Shown: positions 9,244 through 18,178, counted from the first letter of the stretch. The stretch: DNA of 64,000 nt from Marinobacter lipolyticus (GCF_018424605.1 NZ_QTKT01000001.1:310001-374000), one strand, 5' to 3'. Made by a program: numbers and translations. The notes: a model not told the origin generated them from the letters alone.

Positions 9244-9362
9244 TCGGCAACCCGATATGCTGCGTTACGGGAGGTTGAGTCGGCGTTTCTGGTCTAGACT
9301 TCCCGTGACTGCTTCTCTGATACCGAGGGGCCCATTTCAACGCTTAACCGTCGGAGGTCAAC

Positions 9363-9902
9363 ATGCCTGGAACCGGCTTTCGTTTTGCGCCCCTCAGCCT
9401 GACCGCACTTTTGGTGGCCGGTTGTAGTGGCTTAACTTCCGAGCCTCAGCTGACCGCGGATCCCTGTGCAGATCTGCACGCCCTCATTGCGGAATACCCC
9501 AACCGGTTCGCGGATCTTCGCGGCAGCCGATCCGATTTCCGAAGCGTCACCCTTTACCGCGCAAAAATGGACATCGTCAAAGGCCATTGCGAGGTGTGGG
9601 AGTGGGCCGGCGGCGATAGCGCTTACGTTTGCTCTGTCAACGCGCCGGACGCCGAAGTGGCTGAACAACGGTACGAGAGAACCGTCGACTATGTCGGCAA
9701 CTGCCTGGGCGCTGATTGGAAAGAGGAAGCATCCGATCGCGTTCGCGACGGCCAGGTGGCCGGTGTGGTTACCCGATATAGAAATCCGGCCTACGGTTCG
9801 CTGGTGATCTCCGTCCATAATGTATCCATCGCCGGAGCGGCACGGGCGTTGCGTTCCAACTACCTGTTCATCGGGGGGGCTGACAGGTCTGGCGAGATCT
9901 GA
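9363..9902 (+). CDS. Predicted lipoprotein of unknown function
   Basis: The protein has 179 residues. The N-terminus is a lipoprotein signal with lipobox LVAGC, giving a lipidated Cys at residue 21. Four further Cys residues in the mature part (in DPCADL, GHCEVW, YVCSV and GNCLGAD) could form two periplasmic disulfides. I recognise no domain. A GGAGG sequence five bases before the ATG supports the start. The 3' end overlaps the 3' end of the convergent solute-binding gene by 43 bases, so the two transcripts are complementary at their ends. Confidence 0.65.
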   Translation: MPGTGFRFAPLSLTALLVAGCSGLTSEPQLTADPCADLHALIAEYPNRFADLRGSRSDFRSVTLYRAKMDIVKGHCEVWEWAGGDSAYVCSVNAPDAEVAEQRYERTVDYVGNCLGADWKEEASDRVRDGQVAGVVTRYRNPAYGSLVISVHNVSIAGAARALRSNYLFIGGADRSGEI

Positions 9903-10744
9903 TCGGGGGCCTGCCGGCACGGCCCCGTGTCGTCGTGCCATTCAACGAGTATGCGTTCAAGGAGTCTGGCCGCGATGGGAGAACTGTTTTCGCTCAGTGC
10001 TGCCTGGATGATCTGTTGATATCGACCATTATCCCGAATCGCCTGAAAGCCCCGATTGAAGGTAGCTTTATACTGGCGAGCCTGCTCAGATTCCTGATCG
10101 AACACCAGATGATAGAACGCGCTTCGCAGTGGCCTGGGGTGAAAGCTCAGACGTGAAGCGTAACTATTCAATTGGGTGCTTAGCATGGCCTCGCCGACCA
10201 CCGGATCCATCGGAAACAGATCGATACGCCCCATTAACAGCTTGTAGAAGTTCGCCAGATCGGACGTGGTAACGTCAGCGCTGACAACACCGTCGTTAAT
10301 AAGCCCTTTGAGAGTCTGTCCGTAGCTGTAATCCTGGGTTAGCCCGATGGTCTTACCATCGAGGTCCGATAATTCGCTCCATTCGAAGGGATCCCGGGCG
10401 CGGTGGTAGAAAACGTACTGGTAGGGCAGGATGGGAACAGAGTAGATGAAACGCTGACTCCGGGCCTCGGTGCAAGACCATACCGCCGACGCATCGTAAC
10501 GCTGGGCTTCAACCATAGCCAACGCCCTGGACCATGGCAGGAACGAAAACTCGACATCCACACCTTCATGGGCGAAGGCCGCGCGTATGATTTCCGCGAC
10601 GAAGCCCTGATCCGCATCCCCCTCATCGAGATAAGGCGGCCAGTGGCCGGTCGTGATCTCTACCGTTGCGCTGTTGGCGGCTACTGCCCCCGGATAAGCC
10701 AGGAAGCATAGCAGCGCAAAAACGAAAAACCCGGGTTTCGGCAT
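9860..10744 (-). CDS. Periplasmic substrate-binding protein, family 3 (amino-acid type)
   Basis: The protein has 294 residues with a signal peptide ending near PGAVA. The fold starts with VEITTGHWPPYLDEGDADQG and continues with the pattern of SBP_bac_3 proteins: a helix with EIIRAAFAHEGVDV, then FLPWSRALAMVEAQRYDAS, then a second lobe. No ABC permease or ATPase gene lies beside it. It may be an orphan receptor or be assembled with a transporter encoded elsewhere. It is divergent from a GlxA-type regulator, a family that often senses amino acids or quaternary amines, so it may be under that regulator's control. Confidence 0.8.
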   Translation of the reverse strand: MPKPGFFVFALLCFLAYPGAVAANSATVEITTGHWPPYLDEGDADQGFVAEIIRAAFAHEGVDVEFSFLPWSRALAMVEAQRYDASAVWSCTEARSQRFIYSVPILPYQYVFYHRARDPFEWSELSDLDGKTIGLTQDYSYGQTLKGLINDGVVSADVTTSDLANFYKLLMGRIDLFPMDPVVGEAMLSTQLNSYASRLSFHPRPLRSAFYHLVFDQESEQARQYKATFNRGFQAIRDNGRYQQIIQAALSENSSPIAARLLERILVEWHDDTGPCRQAPDQISPDLSAPPMNR

Positions 10745-10947
10745 TGTCGGCGCCCCCTGGCCTCACTACTGAAGCTCAATATAGACATTGCCGGTGCATC
10801 TTACACCGTTGCACGGCGGCATCCCGAAAATTTTTGCATTCTTTTAACACTTCAATAATCACTGTATATTTCATAGACTTGCAACACGTCGGCTTTCCAA
10901 CCGAACCGTTACTTCAAGACCATTTCTTCCTGAGGCTCGCCGCGAGC

Positions 10948-11922
10948 ATGGACGTTTACTTTCTGATTCTGCCTGACATACATCTGATGGATCTGTCCGG
11001 CCCTGTACAGGCGCTGGCAGACTGTAACGAGCTGCATGGCGAACGGTTTCGCTGCCACTATGTCAGCCACCAGAGAACGATTTCAAGCTGGCAGGGCCTG
11101 ACGCTATCCACCATGTCGCCCTTGCCAGAGCAAGTGGCACCCGGGAGCCTTGTGTTTATCCCGGGCATGAAACTCGGTTCAAACCACATCGATCAGCTTG
11201 CGTTTACCGAGGTTCTTGAGTGGCTGCGGCGGATGCACAGCCAGAACGCCAGGCTGATCGGTGTTTGCACGGGGTCCTTTATCCTTGGGGCCGCCGGGCT
11301 CCTTGACGGTCGCCGGTGTACCACCCATCACCGACAGATCCAGCGCATGGCGAATGAGTTCCCTGACGCTCTGGTGCTGCGGGAACGCATGTTCGTGAAT
11401 GACAATGGGCTCTACACGTCTGCCGGGGTCAGTGCCGGTATCGACCTGACACTGCATCTGATCAGCGAGATCGTTGGACCGGAGGCCAGCGTCTCCGTTG
11501 CCCGTGAAATGGTCGTCTGTAGCCGGCGAATGGGGGACGATCCGCAGATTTCGCCCCAGTTCCGTCACCGTGAGCATGTCCATCCAACGGTTCATGAGGC
11601 CCAGGATTACATTGCCCAGAACCTGAGTAGGGCGCTGACGGCGGAGTCCATCGCCTGCCACCTGAAAATCTCCGCGCGGCATTTCCAACGTTTGTTTCTC
11701 AAGGCAACAGGCCTGACGCTAAAACAGTATGTGAACGAGCAGCGCATCGAGAAGGCCCGGCAGCTCCTCAAGTCCACGAATCATTCAATCGAACTGGTGG
11801 CTGAACTGGCAGGCTTCCAGAGTTCGAAAACCTTCCGGGATACCTGGGTCAGGAAATTCGGCTATCCCCCGAGCCAGTCCCGTTCATCCACCCGCAAGGC
11901 TCTCAACCATCACGGTCATTGA
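10948..11922 (+). CDS. GlxA-family transcriptional regulator (DJ-1/PfpI plus AraC HTH)
   Basis: This two-domain protein has 324 residues. Residues 1 to about 170 form a class-I glutamine-amidotransferase-like domain with the nucleophile-elbow-like segment IGVCTGSFILGAAGLLDG. The C-terminal ~100 residues are an AraC-type double helix-turn-helix (LTAESIACHLKISARHFQRL, then FQSSKTFRDTWVRKFGYPPSQ). Well-studied relatives (ArgR, CdhR, GbdR of Pseudomonas) respond to arginine, carnitine or glycine betaine. This start gives the normal family length; an earlier in-frame start would add an unconserved extension. The gene converges on the diiron-oxygenase operon with a 20-base overlap. Confidence 0.88.
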   Translation: MDVYFLILPDIHLMDLSGPVQALADCNELHGERFRCHYVSHQRTISSWQGLTLSTMSPLPEQVAPGSLVFIPGMKLGSNHIDQLAFTEVLEWLRRMHSQNARLIGVCTGSFILGAAGLLDGRRCTTHHRQIQRMANEFPDALVLRERMFVNDNGLYTSAGVSAGIDLTLHLISEIVGPEASVSVAREMVVCSRRMGDDPQISPQFRHREHVHPTVHEAQDYIAQNLSRALTAESIACHLKISARHFQRLFLKATGLTLKQYVNEQRIEKARQLLKSTNHSIELVAELAGFQSSKTFRDTWVRKFGYPPSQSRSSTRKALNHHGH

Positions 11923-12763
11923 GGGGGAGGGTGCGCTGGGTCAGTGTACGCTTGAAGAACTGACCGACTTCGTACAGTGACCGTTTGGTCGCCGTTACGT
12001 CGTGCTCAATGCGCACCTCGCCACCTTTGCCTCTGAACGCGTACGGGTCGAAGAACTCGGCGGGCGGGCCGGCACGGTCAAACGCGTGTGTTGCGCCAAC
12101 CAACGACACCTCTGTCACTCTCTCCCTGTCGGGTTCGGGCAGCGAACTCACCAACGATTCACAATCGTCCGGGCGATCGTACTGGTCTCTGGTGCCTGAA
12201 ATCAGAAGCACCTCTTTTACCGCCACTTGCCTGAACTCGTAGCCGGGGACTTCGTTATATCCCCAGCACACCGGGTACAATGCGGCAACGGATTCAAATC
12301 CGGCAACCTGCCCCGACGCCGTCAGCATGCCCACGACACCTCCCCAGGAAAATCCCATCAGCCCAATGCGATTGGCATCAATCTCCGGACGGGAAGCCAG
12401 GTAACGGAACGCCGCTTTGGCGTCAGGCAGGGTATTTTTAACGTGCTTTGGCCGATCAAGCCCTCCTGACATACTGCGAGCCGACCACATATCGATCTCC
12501 AGTGTCGCGATGCCCAATTCATTCAGCTTCTGAGCGTAGGCGGGGCCCCGTGAATCCACGCCACCGGAACCGTGGACTATCACAACGGCCGGCTTTTTTT
12601 CACGCTCGGTGACCGGAACACTCAACCTGCCCGCAACGGTATGCCCGGTGGCTACGGGAAAGGCGACGAAATAGTAGTCAGGCGGGGTTTCGAGCCCATG
12701 GATTTCGGCATGGGCTGCAGAGACCATGAGGGTGAGACAAAGAACCACGAATCTGAACATCAT
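11903..12763 (-). CDS. Dienelactone-hydrolase-like alpha/beta hydrolase, exported
   Basis: The protein has 286 residues with a signal peptide (MMFRFVVLCLTLMVSAAHA). The catalytic triad can be read: Ser in the nucleophile elbow GFSWGG, Asp in GTRDQYDRPDD, and His in GATHAFD. HGSGG near residue 65 is the oxyanion-hole region. It is the last gene of a leftward five-gene operon and overlaps the MetZ-like gene by four bases (ATGA). An exported hydrolase at the end of a possible biosynthetic operon could hydrolyse or unmask the exported product; this is inference from position only. Confidence 0.8.
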   Translation of the reverse strand: MMFRFVVLCLTLMVSAAHAEIHGLETPPDYYFVAFPVATGHTVAGRLSVPVTEREKKPAVVIVHGSGGVDSRGPAYAQKLNELGIATLEIDMWSARSMSGGLDRPKHVKNTLPDAKAAFRYLASRPEIDANRIGLMGFSWGGVVGMLTASGQVAGFESVAALYPVCWGYNEVPGYEFRQVAVKEVLLISGTRDQYDRPDDCESLVSSLPEPDRERVTEVSLVGATHAFDRAGPPAEFFDPYAFRGKGGEVRIEHDVTATKRSLYEVGQFFKRTLTQRTLPLNDRDG

Positions 12764-13953
12764 GCAGAGACGACCTCCCTCTGGCAGATCTGAGCAAGCG
12801 CCTGTTCAAGGTCGGCAATGATGTCGCCTGGAAACTCCAGCCCGACTGACAGTCTTATCAGCCCCGGCGTGATACCCGCCTTCAGTTTTTCCTCGTTGCT
12901 GTAGCGGCAATGAGTTGTCGACCACGGGTGGGTAACCATGGTCTTCGCATCGCCGATGTTGGTGCATTTGGCGATGAGGGCGAGGCTGTCCATAAACCGC
13001 CAGGCGGCATCCTGACCGCCATTGATTTCCGCGCTGAGCAGACCGCCATGGCCCGTCTGTTGGCGATCCACCAGATCGGTATCGACACGGGTGGACTGGC
13101 CCGTGTAGTTAACCTGGTTAATGTCAGGATGATCCTGCAGCCATCTCACCACATGCAGTGCGTTGGTTTCGTGCATCACCATCCTGGCATGGAGGGTCTC
13201 CAGACTCTTGGACAGCAACCAGCCATCGAACGCGCTGAGGCACATACCACCGCTACGCAGCACGTTCTTGATCGGTGTCACCAGAGTACTGTTGCCGGCT
13301 ACCGCACCGCCAACACAGCGGCCCTGGCCGTCGATGTACTTTCCTGCAGACTGAACCACCAGGTCAGCCCCCAACGTCAGGGGTTTCTGGTAGATGGGGG
13401 AGAGTATGGTGTTATCGACCACCAACAGAACCCCGGATTCTTTGGCGAATCTCGACAAAGCCTGAATATCGGCGACTTCCATTGTGGGGTTGCCGGGCGT
13501 CTCCAGTATCATCATCCGGGTGGTAGGAAGAATGGCCTCACGCCATGCCGCCGTAGCCGTCAGGGGGAGACGCGTGCAGGAGATGCCGAACTGCGAGAAA
13601 TAGTGGGTGAACAGGTGGGAGGTCGAACCGAAAATACCGTTTGCCAGGAGTACGTGGTCGCCCTGTTTCAGGTAGGCCATGGCAATGGCCAGGTAAGCCC
13701 CCATACCGGAACTGGTTGCGACCGCGTCTTCCGCTTTTTCCATGATGGCGAGCCGACGTTCGAAATTCCTCACCGACGGATTGGTAAATCGTGAATAAAC
13801 GTTGCCCGCCTCGCGATTGTTGAACCGGTCGCTCGCCTGCTGGGCAGACTCAAAGTCGTACGCGGATGTTATGTAGAGCGGTTCCGAGTGCGCATCCTGG
13901 CCGTCTGCAAAAGGCCGATGCAAAGCTTCGGTGGTTTCGTGAGAATGGGTCAT
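12760..13953 (-). CDS. MetZ-like PLP enzyme of the Cys/Met metabolism family
   Basis: The protein has 397 residues and is fold-type I PLP-dependent, most like O-succinylhomoserine sulfhydrylase. Conserved segments include SRFTNPSVRNFERRLA, ATSSGMGA, LETPGNP, VVDNTILSP and the internal-aldimine Lys205 in SAGKYIDGQGR. Typical MetZ proteins have SATKYxDGQGR; here the Thr before the Lys is Gly. This may mark a shifted reaction in a paralogue. It lies within an operon with a heme-oxygenase-like diiron protein, a GNAT and an exporter, so a role in modifying an amino-acid-like metabolite is at least as likely as methionine synthesis. It is coupled to the downstream hydrolase by an ATGA overlap. Confidence 0.8.
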   Translation of the reverse strand: MTHSHETTEALHRPFADGQDAHSEPLYITSAYDFESAQQASDRFNNREAGNVYSRFTNPSVRNFERRLAIMEKAEDAVATSSGMGAYLAIAMAYLKQGDHVLLANGIFGSTSHLFTHYFSQFGISCTRLPLTATAAWREAILPTTRMMILETPGNPTMEVADIQALSRFAKESGVLLVVDNTILSPIYQKPLTLGADLVVQSAGKYIDGQGRCVGGAVAGNSTLVTPIKNVLRSGGMCLSAFDGWLLSKSLETLHARMVMHETNALHVVRWLQDHPDINQVNYTGQSTRVDTDLVDRQQTGHGGLLSAEINGGQDAAWRFMDSLALIAKCTNIGDAKTMVTHPWSTTHCRYSNEEKLKAGITPGLIRLSVGLEFPGDIIADLEQALAQICQREVVSA

Positions 13954-13984
13954 AACGATTCCTTTCCTTTACCATGGCGTGACA

Positions 13985-15262
13985 TCATCGATTGCCAACA
14001 ACAGCCTGTTCAATATTGCCATCCGGCTCCCGATCTCCCTGACTGTCGGTGGCGCCTTTCAGCGCCAATGCTGCACCCACGGCCAGCAGGCAAAAAGCCG
14101 TCACGCCGAGCGTGGTCATTGTGTAATCACCCGTCAGGTCGCGCGCAAAGCCACCGAGCCAGGCTGTCAGGAAGACAGCGACCTGATGAACACTGAAGAG
14201 CAAGCCGAACATCTTTCCTTTGATCCGGGCGCCGTAACAACGCAGACACAGCATCGAGGTGAGGATCACCGTGCCCATGTAGGTCAGCCCGAAGACGACG
14301 GCGAAAAATATGAACAGAGAAGGGGAGTTCGCCACCGAAAGCATCGCCAGGGACAATGCACGAACGGCGTACAACATAGCGAGCAAACGTGCTGAATTTA
14401 ATCGCCCTGCGATGTAGCCAACGACCATCGCGCCGGCCAGCTCAAATACCCCCAGCACGCTGAGCATGATGGCCACGGTGGACGTGCCACTGCCGGGCAG
14501 CGACATCGTACGTTCCTGGATTAACGGGACCAGATGGATATCGATAAACGCCATCGACGAACCGCAGCCCGCGAAGCTCACGGCCAGCAGCATAAACAAC
14601 GGCTTCTTCAGGTGGTCGATCACCGTATCGGAATCCGGCTTCTGCCCGGATACGGCACCCTCAGCCGGCACCACAAACACTCGGGACACCAGAAAGACGG
14701 GCAAAGCCACCAGCAGGGCGAAGGCAATGGCGAGATAATTCGCCAGGTCCCCCCAGGACATCCAGCTATTCAGCCACACCCAGAGCGGAGAGAGCACAAT
14801 GAAGCCGATAGCAACGCCATTGCTAACCACCGCGAACGCCAGGCCTTTGTGTTTGGCCGGGAAAACCCGGTCAATCAGCACGCCCACCGGCACAAAGGTT
14901 AATGCGGCAAACGCGTAAGCGGCCACGATTCCGTAGGAAAACAGAAACCAACCGTACTCGCTGATGTTGCCAAGCATGAAGAACGCCAAGGCCGCCGCCG
15001 CTCCACCGGAGAGCAGGCAAGGGTAGGGGCCGAACCGGTCGCAGAGGGCACCGACAAAAGGAGAGAAAATGCCCAGACACAGTCCGAACATCGCACCAGA
15101 TAATGCAAAAGCGCCCCGGCCAAGGTCGAAGAACTCTGCCAGATCGCGGAAATAGATCTGGTAAGCGCCCTTGATCCCGGAGCTCAGAAACATGACGAGG
15201 AAGCCTGTCAGCAGAACGCTCCACAGCATGCCCCGTCGGGTCAGTCTGCCATGGTCATGCAT
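13985..15262 (-). CDS. Major facilitator superfamily transporter, 12 TM
   Basis: The protein has 425 residues with about twelve hydrophobic helices in two halves, separated by a hydrophilic loop near EGAVSGQKPDSDTVIDHLKKP. The first cytoplasmic loop carries GALCDRFGP, matching the MFS motif A region. The architecture resembles monocarboxylate-type porters (MCT/OFA-like). The ATG used here gives an eight-base overlap with the upstream diiron-protein gene; a TTG four codons earlier is possible. Its place in the operon suggests import of the substrate or export of the product of the neighbouring enzymes. Confidence 0.85.
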   Translation of the reverse strand: MHDHGRLTRRGMLWSVLLTGFLVMFLSSGIKGAYQIYFRDLAEFFDLGRGAFALSGAMFGLCLGIFSPFVGALCDRFGPYPCLLSGGAAAALAFFMLGNISEYGWFLFSYGIVAAYAFAALTFVPVGVLIDRVFPAKHKGLAFAVVSNGVAIGFIVLSPLWVWLNSWMSWGDLANYLAIAFALLVALPVFLVSRVFVVPAEGAVSGQKPDSDTVIDHLKKPLFMLLAVSFAGCGSSMAFIDIHLVPLIQERTMSLPGSGTSTVAIMLSVLGVFELAGAMVVGYIAGRLNSARLLAMLYAVRALSLAMLSVANSPSLFIFFAVVFGLTYMGTVILTSMLCLRCYGARIKGKMFGLLFSVHQVAVFLTAWLGGFARDLTGDYTMTTLGVTAFCLLAVGAALALKGATDSQGDREPDGNIEQAVVGNR

Positions 15263-15977
15263 AAACAGGCTCAACAGGCTGAATGGTGTCGTAGATGCCC
15301 TGATACATGCCGTAGAAAAGCTGGCAGGTATGGTTTACCGCGTGCAGAGCTTCCTGCTGCATCACTTCGGTGGTGCAGAGATCCGCAACCAGATCCAGGC
15401 CCTGCTGGACATGCCCCACGTCTTCTTTCTGGTGAACCGAAAAGAACAGCATGTCTGACTCTTTGAGACCAAAGACCCGGCCGAGAATCGTGTGCCGTGC
15501 CTCTTCGCCCAGTGTTTCCAGGTTCTGGCCCTCACTGGCCACCAGCACGGCCGCCGCACCAATGTGGTAACGGTCCGTGTTGGTACAGGCTTCCATCCTG
15601 AAATCTATCAGTTCCTGAGTCGGGGGAAGGGCGACCGCCGCATCCCGTTCCTGGTCAGTGATTCCCAGTGCTGCGGTGAAGTCCTTCATTAAATCGACGT
15701 GGTTTTTGGTGCGGGACAGCCTGCCGGTTTCCTCCTCGAACATGTTGAAAAGGAGCCGCCGCTTGTGCTTTTCGAAGGGACAGTAAAAGAAGAGGTGTTC
15801 GATGTAAGTCAGGAAATGCTTGGTGAGCTGGTACCCCTGAAGCGCGGTTTTCTTCAGCAATTCTTTATCGGGGTTGTTGGCATCCAGTAGCAAAGCGAAC
15901 AATGGATGGCTGAGGGTCAGATTGTGATGAAGCGTTTTCTCCAGGTCATCACGAAAGTCGTCTCGGGATCTCAGCAT
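15255..15977 (-). CDS. Heme-oxygenase-like diiron oxidase/oxygenase (HDO) family protein
   Basis: The protein has 240 residues and is helical, of the TenA/PqqC/CADD fold group (iron-containing redox enzyme family). A full set of diiron ligands is visible: the EEETG segment at 81-85 and His93 in the first ligand helix, Glu149 in VASEG, and His182, Asp186 and His189 in H-x3-D-x2-H spacing, the same spacing as in CADD. Characterised relatives do radical-type oxidations: BesC (C-C cleavage of 4-chlorolysine), UndA (terminal alkenes), SznF (N-oxidation), CADD (para-aminobenzoate). The AAGGAG ribosome site seven bases before the start is strong. Flanking GNAT, MFS, PLP and hydrolase genes suggest a specialised metabolite. 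The reaction is unknown. Confidence 0.82.
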   Translation of the reverse strand: MLRSRDDFRDDLEKTLHHNLTLSHPLFALLLDANNPDKELLKKTALQGYQLTKHFLTYIEHLFFYCPFEKHKRRLLFNMFEEETGRLSRTKNHVDLMKDFTAALGITDQERDAAVALPPTQELIDFRMEACTNTDRYHIGAAAVLVASEGQNLETLGEEARHTILGRVFGLKESDMLFFSVHQKEDVGHVQQGLDLVADLCTTEVMQQEALHAVNHTCQLFYGMYQGIYDTIQPVEPVYA

Positions 15978-15995
15978 ACTAAACTCCTTATAGTA

Positions 15996-16568
15996 CTAAA
16001 CACTGTATTGAGGGATGTTCTTTCGGCCGATTCGCAGCCGCTTATCGAGATCAGAAACCGATTGATGCATGAAATGCCCGGGGTACGAATAACCTTCGTA
16101 GCGTGAGTAATCTCTTAATACACCGAAGGTTTCGAAACCCCAGTGAGACCACAACCGGTGGGCCGCCGAGCCTTCTCTGACATCAAGCGTCAGACGTTGC
16201 ACTCCGATTTGTTCGGACCGTTCTACGATGTGCCGGAGCGCGTCCTTCAACAGTCCTTTTCCGCGGTAGGCCCGATCAATGGTGCCTTTCTGAAGATCCG
16301 CCATATGCCTCATCGTCTGGAACGACTGCTGGCGCAGCAGACAGGTGAGCACAATCTTTCCCTTGACGGTTCCAATCAATAAATGGCCATCATGTTCCAG
16401 CGTGTGCTTGAGGCTTTTCAGGTAACTGGCGCCGGCGCTCTCGTCCGTATCTCGGCCAATGCCCAGAATGGATTCATCCTCGGCGGTGGTTTTCAGTAGG
16501 TTCCAAAGATCCCCACCGATCAAATCGATCAATAAAGGGGAGTCGATCCATGAGTAAGTTATCTGCAT
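15996..16568 (-). CDS. GNAT-family N-acetyltransferase
   Basis: The protein has 190 residues. The acetyl-CoA pyrophosphate-binding loop is seen as the variant RAYRGKGLLKDAL, preceded by the beta strand KGTI and followed by RLTLDVREGSAAHRLWSHWGF, the usual C-terminal GNAT pattern. It is the first gene of the leftward operon, 18 bases before the diiron-protein gene. In a biosynthetic cluster such an enzyme often provides self-resistance or caps an amine. The substrate cannot be read from the sequence. Confidence 0.82.
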   Translation of the reverse strand: MQITYSWIDSPLLIDLIGGDLWNLLKTTAEDESILGIGRDTDESAGASYLKSLKHTLEHDGHLLIGTVKGKIVLTCLLRQQSFQTMRHMADLQKGTIDRAYRGKGLLKDALRHIVERSEQIGVQRLTLDVREGSAAHRLWSHWGFETFGVLRDYSRYEGYSYPGHFMHQSVSDLDKRLRIGRKNIPQYSV

Positions 16569-17014
16569 TGTTAGCTCCTTCCGTGGAACCAGTATGGCGG
16601 CAGGAAGGTGGTGAAAGTAGGCGGAAAACGGACATGAAAACGGCGGGAAAAGGACTTGGTGAGAGGAGCTTTAGGAATACGTCGAATCTGCTTTCGGTTA
16701 TCTGGCCGTGGGCTTTATCATACACCGTTTAACATAATATACATTATGCGCAGTACAGTATGGGGTTTTGGGGCGATTCGGCCAACAAGTGGACGACAAC
16801 ACAAAGCGCTAAACAATCACCACAAAAAGTCCTGAACTTCAACACAAAGCCCTACACTTGTCGTCCATCGGATCCCATAGAGAAAACTGGGAACATGAAT
16901 GCGCGGCAAACTGTACAAATAATAGCCAGTTCCCGGGAGCGACGATCAGGTGTAATTTTAGTGGGGGCGTAAAATACTGGCCCTCAAACTCGTTAGCAAG
17001 GAAAGGAGCTTATT
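16569..17014. other. Intergenic promoter region between the HDO operon and the alcohol dehydrogenase
   Basis: About 446 bases hold no gene I can support. Short frames on both strands lack ribosome sites and family patterns. The region is AT-richer than its surroundings around 16710-16750 and carries a palindrome there. It must contain the leftward promoter of the GNAT-HDO operon and the rightward promoter of the dehydrogenase. The latter has a good AAAGGAG site six bases before its ATG. Confidence 0.6.
16733..16748. promoter_or_regulatory. Inverted repeat, candidate operator of the HDO operon
   Basis: CATAAT and ATTATG form a perfect inverted repeat around ATAC. It lies about 165 bases upstream of the GNAT start in the only AT-rich part of this spacer. 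This is the size of a dimeric repressor site. No regulator gene is directly beside it; the nearest is the GlxA-type gene at the far end of the operon. Function is inferred. Confidence 0.35.
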
Positions 17015-18178
17015 ATGAAAGCACTTACCTGGCATGGCACGCATGATGTTCGCGTCGAAAATGTCGCTGACCCTGAAATCCAGGAATCACGCGACGCCAT
17101 CATCAAAATCACAGCCACCGCCATTTGCGGCTCCGACCTCCATCTGTACAACGGCTTGATGGGCGGTATGCAGGAGGGGGATGTGCTCGGTCACGAGTTC
17201 ATGGGCGAGGTCGTGGAAACCGGCAGCGAGGTACCGAATCTCAACAAGGGTGACCGCGTGGTAGTGCCCTTCACCATTGCGTGCGGCAGCTGTTTTTTCT
17301 GCCACCAAAGCCTGTACTCGCTGTGCGATAACTCCAATCCCAACGCGGATATGGCTGCCGAAGCGATGGGTCATTCCCCCTCCGCCTTATTCGGCTATTC
17401 GCACATGCTCGGAGGCATACCCGGGGGACAGGCCGAGTACGTGCGAGTGCCTTACGCTGACATCGGCCCGCTCAAGGTCGAATCCGACTACACCGACGAG
17501 CAACTACTGTTCTTGTCGGACATCTACCCCACTGGCTACATGGGCGCGATCAATGCCGACATCGTCCCCGGCGACACCGTAGCTGTCTGGGGCTGTGGCC
17601 CAGTAGCGCAGTTCGCTATTCGCAGCGCCTGGATGCTGGGCGCAGGGCGGGTGATCGCGATTGACCGTGTACCTGAGCGGCTGAAGCTGGCTGAAGAAAA
17701 GGGCGGCGCTGAAGTCATCAATTTTGAGAAGGAAAACGTCTACGAAAAACTGTTGGAGATGACCAAGGGCTACGGCCCGGATCGCTGCATTGACGCAGTG
17801 GGTGCAGAGGCGCACGGTGCCGGCGACCCGGAGGCCGAGCCTCGTGATCCCGATTCAAGCGAGGCCAATCATCCGTTTGCCATCAATGAAATGATCCGTT
17901 GCTGCCGCAAAGGCGGGCAGCTGTCTCTCCCTGGCGTTTACACTGCTCCGGTGGACGGTTTCATGCTCAACGCGCTGATGAACAAAAGCCTGTCGGTCAA
18001 AAGCGGCCAAACCCATATGCAGCAGTATATGGCACCGCTGCTCCAGACAATTGAACAGGGGCTGATAGACCCGTCGTTCATTATTACCCACCGAGAAAAA
18101 CTGGCAGACGCCGCGGCTGCCTACGAGCGTTTCAATACCAAGTCCGATGGCTGCATTAAAGTGGTTATGACGCCGTGA
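17015..18178 (+). CDS. Zinc-dependent medium-chain dehydrogenase (formaldehyde/alcohol dehydrogenase-like)
   Basis: The protein has 387 residues. Catalytic zinc ligands are Cys38, His60 and Glu61 (CGSD, GHE), and the structural zinc site is Cys90, Cys93, Cys96 and Cys104. The nucleotide-binding motif is [11 protein letters not shown], followed by the acidic AIDRVPER, which favours NAD. The insertion after DAVGAEAHG (residues ~265-290) resembles glutathione-independent formaldehyde-dehydrogenase-like proteins. Length and layout are those of the FdhA-like 'zinc-dependent alcohol dehydrogenase' group. The AAAGGAG ribosome site is strong. The downstream 245 bases contain a run of eight G and no gene. 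Confidence 0.88.
   Translation: MKALTWHGTHDVRVENVADPEIQESRDAIIKITATAICGSDLHLYNGLMGGMQEGDVLGHEFMGEVVETGSEVPNLNKGDRVVVPFTIACGSCFFCHQSLYSLCDNSNPNADMAAEAMGHSPSALFGYSHMLGGIPGGQAEYVRVPYADIGPLKVESDYTDEQLLFLSDIYPTGYMGAINADIVPGDTVAVWGCGPVAQFAIRSAWMLGAGRVIAIDRVPERLKLAEEKGGAEVINFEKENVYEKLLEMTKGYGPDRCIDAVGAEAHGAGDPEAEPRDPDSSEANHPFAINEMIRCCRKGGQLSLPGVYTAPVDGFMLNALMNKSLSVKSGQTHMQQYMAPLLQTIEQGLIDPSFIITHREKLADAAAAYERFNTKSDGCIKVVMTP

Noticed and set aside
12910..13794. 294-codon open frame on the + strand over the MetZ-like gene
   Set aside because: The MetZ-like protein on the other strand has full family motifs; this frame has none.
15255..15977. Assignment of the HDO protein as thiaminase II (TenA) or PqqC
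   Set aside because: It has the full carboxylate/His diiron ligand set with H-x3-D-x2-H, which TenA and PqqC lack, and no thiamin or PQQ genes are nearby.
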